Assembly (NCBI GenBank): GCA_963680875.1
Contig: OY804586.1
Coordinates: forward strand, 53,478,203-53,542,202
DNA: 64,000 nt
Reading direction: 5' to 3'
From: Bathymodiolus brooksi
Taxonomy: Eukaryota; Mollusca; Bivalvia; Mytilida; Modiolidae
Shown: positions 10,951 to 21,835 of the stretch, piece by piece
Numbering within the stretch: the stretch's first letter is position 1
Layout: every line of letters begins with the position of its first letter
Program-made: the position numbers and the translations under genes
The notes under the pieces: generated by a model
Seen by the model: only the letters and a program-made list of their open reading frames with translations
Database searches by the model: none
What the model was told of the DNA's origin: nothing

Positions 10951-13900
10951 GGAAGAGGGTTAGGGTGTTAACGGCCACTATCAGGAGGGTTAGGGTGTTA
11001 ACGGCCACTATCAGGAGGGTTAGGGTGTTAACGGCCACTATCAAGAGGGTTAGGGTGTTAACGGCCACTATCAAGAGGGTTAGGGTGTTAACGGCCACTA
11101 TCAAGAGGGTTAGGGTGTTAACGGCCACTATCAAGAGGGTTAGGGTGTTAACGGCCACTATCAAGAGGGTTAGGGTGTTAACGGCCACTATCAAGAGGGT
11201 TAGGGTGTTAACGGCCACTATCAAGAGGGTTAGGGTGTTAACGGCCACTATCAAGAGGGTTAGGGTGTTAACGGCCACTATCAAGAGGGTTAGGGTGTTA
11301 ACGGCCACTATCAAGAGGGTTAGGGTGTTAACGGCCACTATCAAGAGGGTTAGGGTGTTAACGGCCACTATCAAGAGGGTTAGGGTGTTAACGGCCACTA
11401 TCAAGAGGGTTAGGGTGTTAACGGCCACTATCAAGAGGGTTAGGGTGTTAACGGCCACTATCAAGAGGGTTAGGGTGTTAACGGCCACTATCAAGAGGGT
11501 TAGGGTGTTAACGGCCACTATCAAGAGGGTTAGGGTGTTAACGGCCACTATCAAGAGGGTTAGGGTGTTAACGGCCACTATCAAGAGGGTTAGGGTGTTA
11601 ACGGCCACTATCAAGAGGGTTAGGGTGTTAACGGCCACTATCAAGAGGGTTAGGGTGTTAACGGCCACTATCAAGAGGGTTAGGGTGTTAACGGCCACTA
11701 TCAAGAGGGTTAGGGTGTTAACGGCCACTATCAAGAGGGTTAGGGTGTTAACGGCCACTATCAAGAGGGTTAGGGTGTTAACGGCCACTATCAAGAGGGT
11801 TAGGGTGTTAACGGCCACTATCAAGAGGGTTAGGGTGTTAACGGCCACTATCAAGAGGGTTAGGGTGTTAACGGCCACTATCAAGAGGGTTAGGGTGTTA
11901 ACGGCCACTATCAAGAGGGTTAGGGTGTTAACGGCCACTATCAAGAGGGTTAGGGTGTTAACGGCCACTATCAAGAGGGTTAGGGTGTTAACGGCCACTA
12001 TCAAGAGGGTTAGGGTGTTAACGGCCACTATCAAGAGGGTTAGGGTGTTAACGGCCACTATCAAGAGGGTTAGGGTGTTAACGGCCACTATCAAGAGGGT
12101 TAGGGTGTTAACGGCCACTATCAAGAGGGTTAGGGTGTTAACGGCCACTATCAAGAGGGTTAGGGTGTTAACGGCCACTATCAAGAGGGTTAGGGTGTTA
12201 ACGGCCACTATCAAGAGGGTTAGGGTGTTAACGGCCACTATCAAGAGGGTTAGGGTGTTAACGGCCACTATCAAGAGGGTTAGGGTGTTAACGGCCACTA
12301 TCAAGAGGGTTAGGGTGTTAACGGCCACTATCAAGAGGGTTAGGGTGTTAACGGCCACTATCAAGAGGGTTAGGGTGTTAACGGCCACTATCAAGAGGGT
12401 TAGGGTGTTAACGGCCACTATCAAGAGGGTTAGGGTGTTAACGGCCACTATCAAGAGGGTTAGGGTGTTAACGGCCACTATCAAGAGGGTTAGGGTGTTA
12501 ACGGCCACTATCAAGAGGGTTAGGGTGTTAACGGCCACTATCAAGAGGGTTAGGGTGTTAACGGCCACTATCAAGAGGGTTAGGGTGTTAACGGCCACTA
12601 TCAAGAGGGTTAGGGTGTTAACGGCCACTATCAAGAGGGTTAGGGTGTTAACGGCCACTATCAAGAGGGTTAGGGTGTTAACGGCCACTATCAAGAGGGT
12701 TAGGGTGTTAACGGCCACTATCAAGAGGGTTAGGGTGTTAACGGCCACTATCAAGAGGGTTAGGGTGTTAACGGCCACTATCAAGAGGGTTAGGGTGTTA
12801 ACGGCCACTATCAAGAGGGTTAGGGTGTTAACGGCCACTATCAAGAGGGTTAGGGTGTTAACGGCCACTATCAAGAGGGTTAGGGTGTTAACGGCCACTA
12901 TCAAGAGGGTTAGGGTGTTAACGGCCACTATCAAGAGGGTTAGGGTGTTAACGGCCACTATCAAGAGGGTTAGGGTGTTAACGGCCACTATCAAGAGGGT
13001 TAGGGTGTTAACGGCCACTATCAAGAGGGTTAGGGTGTTAACGGCCACTATCAAGAGGGTTAGGGTGTTAACGGCCACTATCAAGAGGGTTAGGGTGTTA
13101 ACGGCCACTATCAAGAGGGTTAGGGTGTTAACGGCCACTATCAAGAGGGTTAGGGTGTTAACGGCCACTATCAAGAGGGTTAGGGTGTTAACGGCCACTA
13201 TCAAGAGGGTTAGGGTGTTAACGGCCACTATCAAGAGGGTTAGGGTGTTAACGGCCACTATCAAGAGGGTTAGGGTGTTAACGGCCACTATCAAGAGGGT
13301 TAGGGTGTTAACGGCCACTATCAAGAGGGTTAGGGTGTTAACGGCCACTATCAAGAGGGTTAGGGTGTTAACGGCCACTATCAAGAGGGTTAGGGTGTTA
13401 ACGGCCACTATCAAGAGGGTTAGGGTGTTAACGGCCACTATCAAGAGGGTTAGGGTGTTAACGGCCACTATCAAGAGGGTTAGGGTGTTAACGGCCACTA
13501 TCAAGAGGGTTAGGGTGTTAACGGCCACTATCAAGAGGGTTAGGGTGTTAACGGCCACTATCAAGAGGGTTAGGGTGTTAACGGCCACTATCAAGAGGGT
13601 TAGGGTGTTAACGGCCACTATCAAGAGGGTTAGGGTGTTAACGGCCACTATCAAGAGGGTTAGGGTGTTAACGGCCACTATCAAGAGGGTTAGGGTGTTA
13701 ACGGCCACTATCAAGAGGGTTAGGGTGTTAACGGCCACTATCAAGAGGGTTAGGGTGTTAACGGCCACTATCAAGAGGGTTAGGGTGTTAACGGCCACTA
13801 TCAAGAGGGTTAGGGTGTTAACGGCCACTATCAAGAGGGTTAGGGTGTTAACGGCCACTATCAAGAGGGTTAGGGTGTTAACGGCCACTATCAAGAGGGT

Positions 13901-15244
13901 TAGGGTGTTAACGGCCACTATCAAGAGGGTTAGGGTGTTAACGGCCACTATCAAGAGGGTTAGGGTGTTAACGGCCACTATCAAGAGGGTTAGGGTGTTA
14001 ACGGCCACTATCAAGAGGGTTAGGGTGTTAACGGCCACTATCAAGAGGGTTAGGGTGTTAACGGCCACTATCAAGAGGGTTAGGGTGTTAACGGCCACTA
14101 TCAAGAGGGTTAGGGTGTTAACGGCCACTATCAAGAGGGTTAGGGTGTTAACGGCCACTATCAAGAGGGTTAGGGTGTTAACGGCCACTATCAAGAGGGT
14201 TAGGGTGTTAACGGCCACTATCAAGAGGGTTAGGGTGTTAACGGCCACTATCAAGAGGGTTAGGGTGTTAACGGCCACTATCAAGAGGGTTAGGGTGTTA
14301 ACGGCCACTATCAAGAGGGTTAGGGTGTTAACGGCCACTATCAAGAGGGTTAGGGTGTTAACGGCCACTATCAAGAGGGTTAGGGTGTTAACGGCCACTA
14401 TCAAGAGGGTTAGGGTGTTAACGGCCACTATCAAGAGGGTTAGGGTGTTAACGGCCACTATCAAGAGGGTTAGGGTGTTAACGGCCACTATCAAGAGGGT
14501 TAGGGTGTTAACGGCCACTATCAAGAGGGTTAGGGTGTTAACGGCCACTATCAAGAGGGTTAGGGTGTTAACGGCCACTATCAAGAGGGTTAGGGTGTTA
14601 ACGGCCACTATCAAGAGGGTTAGGGTGTTAACGGCCACTATCAAGAGGGTTAGGGTGTTAACGGCCACTATCAAGAGGGTTAGGGTGTTAACGGCCACTA
14701 TCAAGAGGGTTAGGGTGTTAACGGCCACTATCAAGAGGGTTAGGGTGTTAACGGCCACTATCAAGAGGGTTAGGGTGTTAACGGCCACTATCAAGAGGGT
14801 TAGGGTGTTAACGGCCACTATCAAGAGGGTTAGGGTGTTAACGGCCACTATCAAGAGGGTTAGGGTGTTAACGGCCACTATCAAGAGGGTTAGGGTGTTA
14901 ACGGCCACTATCAAGAGGGTTAGGGTGTTAACGGCCACTATCAAGAGGGTTAGGGTGTTAACGGCCACTATCAAGAGGGTTAGGGTGTTAACGGCCACTA
15001 TCAAGAGGGTTAGGGTGTTAACGGCCACTATCAAGAGGGTTAGGGTGTTAACGGCCACTATCAAGAGGGTTAGGGTGTTAACGGCCACTATCAAGAGGGT
15101 TAGGGTATTAACGGCCACTATCAAGAGGGTTAAGGTATTAACGGCCACTATCAAGAGGGTTAGGGTGTTAACGGCCACTATCAAGAGGGTTAGGGTGTTA
15201 ACGGCCACTATCAAGAGGGTTAGGGTGTTAACGGCCACTATCAA
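10951..15244. repeat. 30-bp minisatellite, about 143 near-identical copies
   Basis: The period is exactly 30 bp. Each unit consists of gagggttagggtgttaac followed by ggccactatcaa. Two units at the left edge carry tcagg in place of tcaag, and two neighbouring units at the right edge (15091-15150) carry gtatta, one also taagg; almost all the others are identical. Each unit contains GGGTTAGGG, a 1.5-copy telomere-like motif. The last unit runs without a break into SINE sequence at 15241. Because 30 is divisible by three, one frame on each strand is open throughout (decapeptides RVRVLTATIK on plus, LIVAVNTLTL on minus), giving 1526- and 1444-codon ORFs that I do not regard as genes. Confidence 0.98.
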
Positions 15245-15305
15245 CAATATTTTAGTTATATCATGGGGGTGGTTGAAACCAGAGTACCCGGTTACCAGAT
15301 CTAAA
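15241..15305 (-). mobile_element. Truncated SINE at the minisatellite edge
   Basis: tcaacaatattttagttata and then tcatgggggtgg match the SINE 3' region (inverted) immediately downstream of the part resembled by the minisatellite unit. The core is represented by gaaaccagagtacccgg, after which the match stops. 15306-15447 shows no supported feature. Confidence 0.8.
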
Positions 15306-15447
15306 ATGAAAATATCCTCTGATTTTTTTAAATCATATTTTCAGTGTACATGTACCATGCTTCTAACTCGTGACAAATTTACCCTAATAACACAAAAAAC
15401 AAACTATATATTACCAGATGTACATACCGGTATATAATCCCATTACA

Positions 15448-15680
15448 GGGTAAGGGGTTAGGGTTATGGTATTTAATGCCACTTTCAACAATATTTCAGT
15501 TATATCGTGGCAGTCAGTTTTATTGGTGAAGAAAACTACAGACCTGTCACAAGTCACTGACAAACAATATCACATAATGTTGTATCAAGTACACCTCACC
15601 ATGAGTGGGATTCAAACTCACAACTTCTGTGATGATAGGCACTGATTGCATTGGTATTTGTAAATCCAGCTACCATACTA
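15448..15680 (-). mobile_element. tRNA-derived SINE, near full length, telomere-like tail
   Basis: Plus strand opens ggtaaggggttagggttatg, so the SINE 3' tail ends in CCCTAACCCC. The core is partly deleted (gaagaaaactacagacc) but the head is present (ttcaaactcacaac, then attgcattgg). Confidence 0.85.
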
Positions 15681-16390
15681 AAGGACACGGACCCCCCCCC
15701 AATTTCCAGCAAAAGGAAACAGGGGCATAACTGCAGAACTATAAAAAGGAATGTTAACCAAACACCAACTTTGCCTGTGTATTGTAGTCAAAAACATTGT
15801 TTGATAAATTTCAAATGATTTGAATATGCAAAAACTGAACTTATTGAGCAGATATTGTTTTTTTGTTGGCAAAACAAGGGGCACAACTCCAAAGATTGGA
15901 CAGTTGGGATGTGTACCAAAATTTAACACAGAACAATACTAGACAAACTTGGTCTAACTTTTTAAGTTTTTTGGAGAACATGTTTCATGTTAAGCAAAGT
16001 AGATTGCTGATTTTAAACAACTTTTAACCAATCAAATTATATACCGGTAATACAAAAAATTACATCAGAATTTGGAGTATTAAATTACAAAATTGTATGA
16101 CAAGTCAAAAGTAAACTAAATTGTTCTACAATTTGAAAAATAAAAACGTAGATATCAAATTTAGTGCGCACGACACGCTTCTGGAATAAACGTAATCAGG
16201 TACACCCAAAGTCAAAATATTTGAAAGCCAAATAATTCAAATCTTTATGAGCAAGTAAACCAAAGGGTATAAACAGAATAACCAAAATCAGCAAAGGTCA
16301 CCAATGCCTAAGAGAGGAGATCATTTGTTTTAATAATTATTACAAGATTCAAGAGCTGTATATTTTGATAAAAAGTATATATATAAATCT
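15681..16390. other. AT-rich, no gene seen
   Basis: No coding, RNA or clear repeat signal. A short C run lies at about 15691-15700. Confidence 0.45.
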
Positions 16391-16568
16391 CAGGGGTGGA
16401 TCCAGGGTGGGCACACCCGGTGCGCCCCCCCCCCCCCCTCCCCCCCCCTAAATTTGGAAAAAATAGGATTTTTTGGCATAAAATCGTGATTTTTCACACG
16501 AAATACCCAAAAAAAATTTGCGCCTCCCTCCCCTAACCCCCTAACTTGAAATCCTGGATCCACCCCTG
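16391..16568. mobile_element. hAT-like MITE with 16-bp perfect TIRs
   Basis: Begins CAGGGGTGGATCCAGG and ends CCTGGATCCACCCCTG, exact complements. The interior is 178 bp in total, with C-rich tracts and a central aaaatcgtgatttttc, and no coding capacity. CAGGGG...CCCCTG ends suit hAT elements, but the flanking 8 bp do not match, so no target duplication supports it. A one-ended relative is at 37417-37452. Confidence 0.75.
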
Positions 16569-16762
16569 TATCAAATCAACCTTGCTGAAGCACTGACTAC
16601 TGGACAGATGATACATGGTAAAATATATAGACATGCATGTTGACGCAAAATGCAATATTTTATTTATTAATTGCCTTACTATTAAATAATGTACTGTACC
16701 TGTTAGAGACTCCTTCTAAATCAAAATCTTTATTTCCATATAATAAATATCCATTTCATTAC

Positions 16763-16925
16763 AGTCTGTGCCAAAAAACACTAGCCCTATGTGCCAGTTT
16801 AGTGAACATTTGTTTGGGTTAGTAAAAATTGCATAAAATTTGCTTTATCAAATAGAAAGAATTCTTCTAAAATGCTGTTCAGGTTAGTTTGTCAAAAGGT
16901 TTTTTGCACAGAAAGCATTATATCA
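16763..16925. repeat. Dispersed repeat, copy 1
   Basis: cagtctgtgccaaaaa through aatgctgttcagg and agtttgtcaaaa matches 18958-19130 along about 160 bp with small gaps. Same orientation; no terminal inverted repeat evident. Function and family unknown. Confidence 0.75.
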
Positions 16926-17084
16926 CTTGAGTTGCGTTTGGAAATATTAAAATTATTTTATCAATAATAGCACCACACTGCTACAATGCTATTATTAGCA
17001 TAACAAACTTCTCCATTTGTAATAGCAGACAGTGTGTCAATACTACTATCTGTAACCTTAATATGTATTGACCTGTCTTAATAT

Positions 17085-17304
17085 ACACTCAAAATTGTGT
17101 TACAGGACGGAAAAAATACATAATCTGTCAATGCAGTTTTCAATGAAAACTTTTGGTAAAATTGGAAAAAAATTGCAGATTTTTCATGTCCAAAAAAACA
17201 AATCTGATTTTTTACCGATTTATGTTTCAAGCGAAAAAACCCCCAACATTTCAGGCAAGGGGGAATAGACATAACTCCCTAAAATTTAAATGGTCGGTCC
17301 CTGA
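17085..17304. repeat. Dispersed repeat ending in a Harbinger-like terminus
   Basis: The right end aaatggtcggtccct resembles the terminal repeat of the MITEs at 31279, 33908, 34294 and 35474. The interior (tgcagttttcaa, attttcat, aaaaaaccccc) resembles 37000-37155. The left end is unclear. 16926-17084 holds nothing supported. Confidence 0.5.
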
Positions 17305-17368
17305 ATAAGAAATTCGACTAGGTTTCAGTCTCAAAATCCATATTTTGTATTCTACCCATTATTTCTAG

Positions 17369-17430
17369 TTTGCTAGTGACTTGCGACAGGTCGGTGGTTT
17401 TCTTAGGATACTTCAGATTCCTCACCCACA
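17369..17430 (+). mobile_element. SINE fragment
   Basis: agtgacttgcgacaggtcgg, then a diverged core (ttttcttaggatacttc). No 3' end is present. Confidence 0.6.
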
Positions 17431-17525
17431 ACCGTTCAGACATTTATTACTAATCCTCCATAACAAAACTCCAAATGATTCTTACTAAATCTCATCCTCT
17501 TTCTGTAATTATTTTTTAGAGAATA

Positions 17526-17800
17526 GGTGGTTGGTTGGTTGGTTTATGGTGTTTAACACCACTTTCAACAATATTTCAGTTACATGTATATCGTGGCAGT
17601 CAGTTTTATTGGTGAAGGAAACCGGAGTATCCGGAGAAAACCACCGACCTGTCACTGACTAACTTTATCACATAATGTTGTATCGAGTAAACCTCTCCAT
17701 GAACGGGGTTTGAACTCACAACTTTACTGGTGATAGGCACTGATTGCACAGGTAGCTGTAAATCTATTATCCAACTATCATACAATCACGACCACGGCGG
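17526..17800 (-). mobile_element. tRNA-derived SINE, near full length, (AACC)n tail
   Basis: Plus strand starts in ggttggttggttggtttatg, so the 3' tail is (AACC)n rather than telomere-like. The core gaaaccggagtatccggag and the tRNA-like head ending ccaactatcatacaatcacg are both present. Confidence 0.85.
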
Positions 17801-17883
17801 TAACTTAGAGAGAAGGAGTCTCCTTCTCTATGAGAGAATAACGGAAGGTTTAACTTCAGCATGCAGATAGACCAGTGCTAACT

Positions 17884-18093
17884 CTCGAACTGATACTGAT
17901 TTTTTATGCTGGTTGAGATTTCTCTTATCGGTACATCCTAGTATTTTATAATCGGAGGGGATTAAGCCAGCAGTGATCCTCGGGATTTTACCTCTAATTC
18001 AATGGAAAATTTGCTGGCTTCACCTCCTTGATCATAAAATGCCAGGATAAGAGAATTCTCAACCAGCACAAAAAGATCAGTGTCAGTTTGGGT
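17884..18093. mobile_element. Fold-back (inverted-repeat) element, ~210 bp
   Basis: Two arms of about 85-90 bp are inverted copies of each other: gctggttgagatttctctta on the left pairs with taagagaattctcaaccagc on the right, and taagccagca pairs with tgctggctt near the centre. A short unpaired middle remains. No coding capacity. A separate 10-bp hairpin (agagaaggag/tctccttctct) sits just outside at about 17809-17830. Confidence 0.7.
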
Positions 18094-18298
18094 GTTGAGT
18101 ACAGGTCTATTTCAATGATAAAGTTAAACATTGTAAAGATATTTAACAGGGGATCCTCCTTTGCCTATATTATAAAAAGAAAGTTTAAACAATTCCATCA
18201 ATATCAGGAAAATGGACCTTTGTATAATTAATATTTTATCAATTTAAGAATGTGACGGATGGAAATCCACATACACTGAAGCTGGCAAATATATCCAA

Positions 18299-18410
18299 GG
18301 GTTAGAGTTATGGTGTTTAACACCACTTTCAACCAATATTTCAGCTATATCGTCGCAGTCAATTTTATTGGTGGAGGAAACCGGAGTACCCAGAGAAAAC
18401 CACCGACCTT
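18299..18410 (-). mobile_element. SINE fragment, 3' half
   Basis: agggttagagttatggtgtt is followed by the inverted core gaaaccggagtacccagag and stops at ccaccgacctt. The head is missing. Confidence 0.8.
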
Positions 18411-18469
18411 CAAATATATTCAATCACAAGTCCTTAACTGAAATGTTTTTTTTAATACTTGGCCCTTAA

Positions 18470-18660
18470 TTCATCACCATGGAAACTAATATACTTTAAA
18501 AAATAATAATAAATAAATAAAAAATTTAAAATGGCAAAGTTAAAATAAATTGCCCACTGATAAATTTCTGGACGTCATCATGGAGACTAATATAATTTTA
18601 ACTAAAAACAAACGGCAGTGTTAAAATAAATTGCACACCGATAAATTTCTGGACCTCATA
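18470..18660. repeat. ~100-bp tandem duplication
   Basis: Both halves share ttaaaataaattgc, then gataaatttctggac, and catggaaactaatata / catggagactaatata. Old, diverged. Confidence 0.65.
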
Positions 18661-18904
18661 TAATTGTCTTATAAATATCTCCCCCTTTAGGACCTCGGCT
18701 CCTTGGTTCCAACAATCTTGCCATCAATATTTGTACGGAACTTAAAATAATTGTATAATTTATTGATTCCAACATTTTGCAATATCGGAAAACCGCAGCG
18801 TTTTAGTAAGGTCATTCTATTTCTGATATTGATCTATTTATTACTGTAAGATGTGAATATTAACGCTGACGTTTATTCCAACGAGTGTAAAATATCAAGT
18901 TTTC

Positions 18905-18960
18905 GATATACAGTCAAACCTGTCTTACATTGTATGTGACCTTCCAAGGGAACAGTGCAG
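18905..18960. repeat. Fragment of the cagtcaaacctgt repeat
   Basis: acagtcaaacctgtctta followed by gtgaccttccaaggga. The same start occurs at about 38202 and, as cagtcaagcctgt, at 59967. Confidence 0.55.
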
Positions 18961-19130
18961 TCTGTGCCAAAAGCCACTAGCCCTATGCCCCAGTCTAGTA
19001 AAAATTGGTTCGGGCGAGGAAAAATTGCTTAAAATTTGCTTAATCAAATACTTACCTAGTAGAAAATAATTATTCTAAAATGCTGTTCAGGCTAGTTTGT
19101 CAAAATGTTTTTGTCTCAGATTGCAGTGAA
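18958..19130. repeat. Dispersed repeat, copy 2
   Basis: Matches 16763-16925 (see that entry). Lies just left of the Helitron-like element. Confidence 0.75.
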
Positions 19131-19519
19131 ATATGGAGGTTTAATTGATATGAAATGCACTGTGAAGGGAAACTAGGGGCTCCCAGGAGCCTGTATAGCT
19201 CACCAGGGTATACATGTAATAACAACATCAGTCAATAAAACTTGATAACTTCGGTCAAAAAATAACAAATGTAGCCCTCGTCATTGCAGACCCCCTCTCC
19301 AAAAAAAATTGGGCAGGGGTTCGTTCCCCCTTTAATGTAAGTTATCAACATTGGTGTAAAAAAACATCAATGTCAATGATTCTCAAAATTTAGCTTTTGC
19401 TACTTCACATTTTGTAATAGAGTTGTTTCCCTTTGATTATTTGAGAAACCAAAAGCAGTGAAAGTCAACAAAAAAAAATGCATTTCAAGAGGATTAACTC
19501 TTCACACAGTTGTTGGACA

Positions 19520-20960
19520 TTTTCAACTGTGGAACTTTTTTGTAGATCTTGACATGCTGAACATTTTTGCAGTTTAAACTTAACATCTAACTCTTATTGT
19601 TTTTGAAATAAAGGACGACAAGTATTAAAATTTTGAAAATTTGATGAAAAAAGGGCAATAACTCCAAAATGGGTAATAGGATTTACTTAAAAATTGCAGG
19701 GTAGGTAGATCTTGACATGCTGCACATTGTTGCAATTTAAACTTAACCTTTATCTCTTATAGTTTTTGAAATAAAGGACGAAAAGAATTAAAATTTTGAA
19801 AATGTGATGAAAAAAGGACAATAACTCCAAAATGGGAATTGGGATTTATTCAAAAATTGCAGGGTAGGTAGATCTTGACATGCTGCACATTTTTGCAATT
19901 TAAAATTAACCTTTATCTTTTATAGTTTTTGAAATATAAGACAAAAAGTATTAAAATTTAAAAAAAAATTGATGAAAAAAGGGCAATAACTTTCAAGATG
20001 TGTAATCAGATTTACTTCAAAATTGCAGGGTAGGTAGATCTTGACATACTGAACATGTTTGCAGTTTCAACTTAACATCTACCTCTTATAGTTTTTGAAA
20101 TAAAGGACGAAAAGTATTACAATTTTGAAAATTTGATGAAAAAAGGGAAATAACTCCAAAATGGGTCATGGGATTTACTTACAAATTACAGTGTAGGTAG
20201 ATCATGACATGTTGGACATTTTTTGCAACTTAAACTTAACATCTATCTCTTATAGTGTTTGAAATAATATGAAACCGGCACGGCCTTGAATGCTCGCGCA
20301 TCTGAAAATTATCTGGCAATTACATCAAAAAGTGTCGAGATTTTTTGGGCCGAGATATATTGGGGACGACTTATTTTTAGGGCCGAATCTAGTCTCATTC
20401 AATCGAGCTGTCGTTCCTTTATTCGAGTTATCGTTCCTTACGAGAGATGGTACGAGACTTCAGGATCACCTTTGCGCTTTATGTTAAGAAGATCTTCATT
20501 AGTTGAGCGTGTTAGTGTGTTACCCGGAAACCGGTGTTTACAAAACGTAGAAATTTTTTTTCTTCGACAATATGTTCAGCCATGTTTGTTAAAAAATCCT
20601 AAGTACACATTTTATACCATAAAGAGCTCGCTTAAGCTCGCATATAAGACGAAAAGTATTAAAATTTTAAAAATTTGATGAAAAAAAGGGCAATAACTCC
20701 ACAATGGGTAATTAGATTTACTTCAAAATTGCAGGGTAGGTAGATCTTGTCATGCTGAACATGTTTGCAATTTAAACTTAACCTTTATCTCTTATAGTTT
20801 TTGAAATATAAGACGAAAAGTATTAAAATAAAAAAAAAAATTGATGAAAAAAGGACAATAACTCCAAGATAGGTAATCAGATTTACTTCAAAATTGCAAA
20901 GTAGGTAGATCTTGCTGTGCTGATCATTTTTACTACCTGTCAGATTTCTGATATTATTAA
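19520..20960. repeat. ~164-bp tandem repeats inside element A
   Basis: ttttgaaat recurs at about 19601, 19764, 19927, 20093 and 20257, giving a period of 163-166 bp; two more units follow the insert. Each unit includes tagatcttgacatgctg, a taacctttatctcttatag segment and caataactccaaaatggg. Inverted copies of the same unit lie at 38640-39245 and 58195-58640. Confidence 0.9.
20267..20641. other. CpG-rich insert interrupting a 164-bp repeat
   Basis: The repeat sequence gaaatataagacg is split here: the left part ends at gaaata and the right resumes at atataagacg, so about 375 bp were inserted with a possible 3-4 bp duplication (ATA/ATAT). The insert is much richer in CpG than its surroundings (cggcacgg, ctcgcgc, cccggaaaccgg). 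A 130-codon plus-strand frame (20286-20678) crosses it and runs into the repeat; I do not recognise the protein. Confidence 0.6.
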
Positions 20961-21195
20961 CGGTTTTTGAGTTATTACCCAAAAACCTGCAATTTTACCA
21001 TATGTTCTATTTTTAGTAACAGTGGCCATGTTGGTTGGTGCACGGCATCACCGGACACAAATTTGAAACTAGACACCCTAGTGATGATTCAGACCAAGTT
21101 TGGTTTCAATTGGTCTAGTAGTTTCAGAGGAAAAGATTTTTGAAAAAGTTTATGACGTACGACGACGACAGACGCCAAGTGATGGCAGGTGAGCT

Positions 21196-21357
21196 AATAA
21201 AAATTAAGGTCACATAATACAAGTTATTGCTTAATAGAGGTGGTCACTAAAGTAGGTTTGACCGTACTAATATCAATAGAGGCAATTATAACTTGCTATT
21301 TATAAATATTGAGGACATCTAATAATTGTTGAGTACATTAATATATTCGTTATGTTC
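21196..21357. other. Short spacer with scrap of the cagtcaaacctgt repeat
   Basis: aggtggtcactaaagtaggt followed by ttgaccgtac resembles the inverted end of the dispersed element seen at 59967-60149. Otherwise AT-rich. Confidence 0.4.
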
Positions 21358-21835
21358 GTTAGTCTTGAAAATTTTCAAATTATGACCTGCACAGACAGAA
21401 CAGCTCGTGCAAAACTATGACGATTTTGTGGCTTTGGCATGGTTTTGTAGTCTTGTAGAGGAATTAGCCAGTTCTTACGATGAGCATTGGTCCTCCAGCC
21501 CAAAACCAGTAAAACTTTGTTCGAACCAGTAAATTTTTCAGTTTTTTATTTAGAACTAAACTGTATATAAAAATAAATTCAAGAATTTGATTTGGAACAG
21601 TAAATTCAAATTTTCATTTTGAGGACTGCAATTAGTCTTGTAAGTTTTCAAAATTAAGACCCGCAGGGACAGAATAGCTCGTGCAAAACTACGATAATTT
21701 TGTGGCATTGGCATATTCTTGTAGTCTTGTAGAGGAATTAAAAGCTGAGGAATTGTTGCTCTTATGGTATATGGTTGCAGCTAGTAAAGGAAATTTAGGA
21801 ATAGGCTTGTAGGTTTTCAGATTTATGACTCACAT
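21358..21835. repeat. ~110-bp direct repeat with a MITE-like segment between copies
   Basis: gacagaacagctcgtgcaaa (21358-21468) recurs as gacagaatagctcgtgcaaa (21632-21740); both end in gtagtcttgtagaggaatta. A third partial copy begins about 21799. Between them, 21481-21632 reappears inverted at 29343-29487 (accagtaaatttttcagttt and tagaactaaact), with possible ends ggtcctc...gaggac. Confidence 0.65.

Larger units (their letters stand above)
19173..21195 (-). mobile_element. Small Helitron-like element with 164-bp internal tandem repeats (copy A)
   Basis: Both ends match the 20.6 kb element at 38391-58956, in the opposite orientation. Read on the minus strand, its 3' end is ggctcctgggagcc (a 6-bp stem hairpin), then cCTAG followed by T, which fits the Helitron rule of a 3' hairpin and CTRR end next to T. 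The other end carries agctcacctgccatcac near 21185. The interior has about eight 164-bp repeats (19520-20960) with a 375-bp foreign insert (20267-20641), and one satellite-related module (20990-21150). No RepHel protein is encoded, so it would be non-autonomous. The 5' terminus is not certain. Confidence 0.65.

Noticed and set aside
10951..15244. CRISPR-like array of 30-bp repeats
   Set aside because: Repeats are directly contiguous without unique spacers, lie in a eukaryotic sequence and join a SINE; no cas genes.
10951..15244. Genuine telomere
   Set aside because: Only GGGTTAGGG recurs within a 30-bp unit and unique sequence follows on both sides; no pure TTAGGG tract.
10857..15437. Very long protein genes on both strands
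   Set aside because: Open frames are a consequence of a repeat period divisible by three; no start context, splice or other coding evidence.
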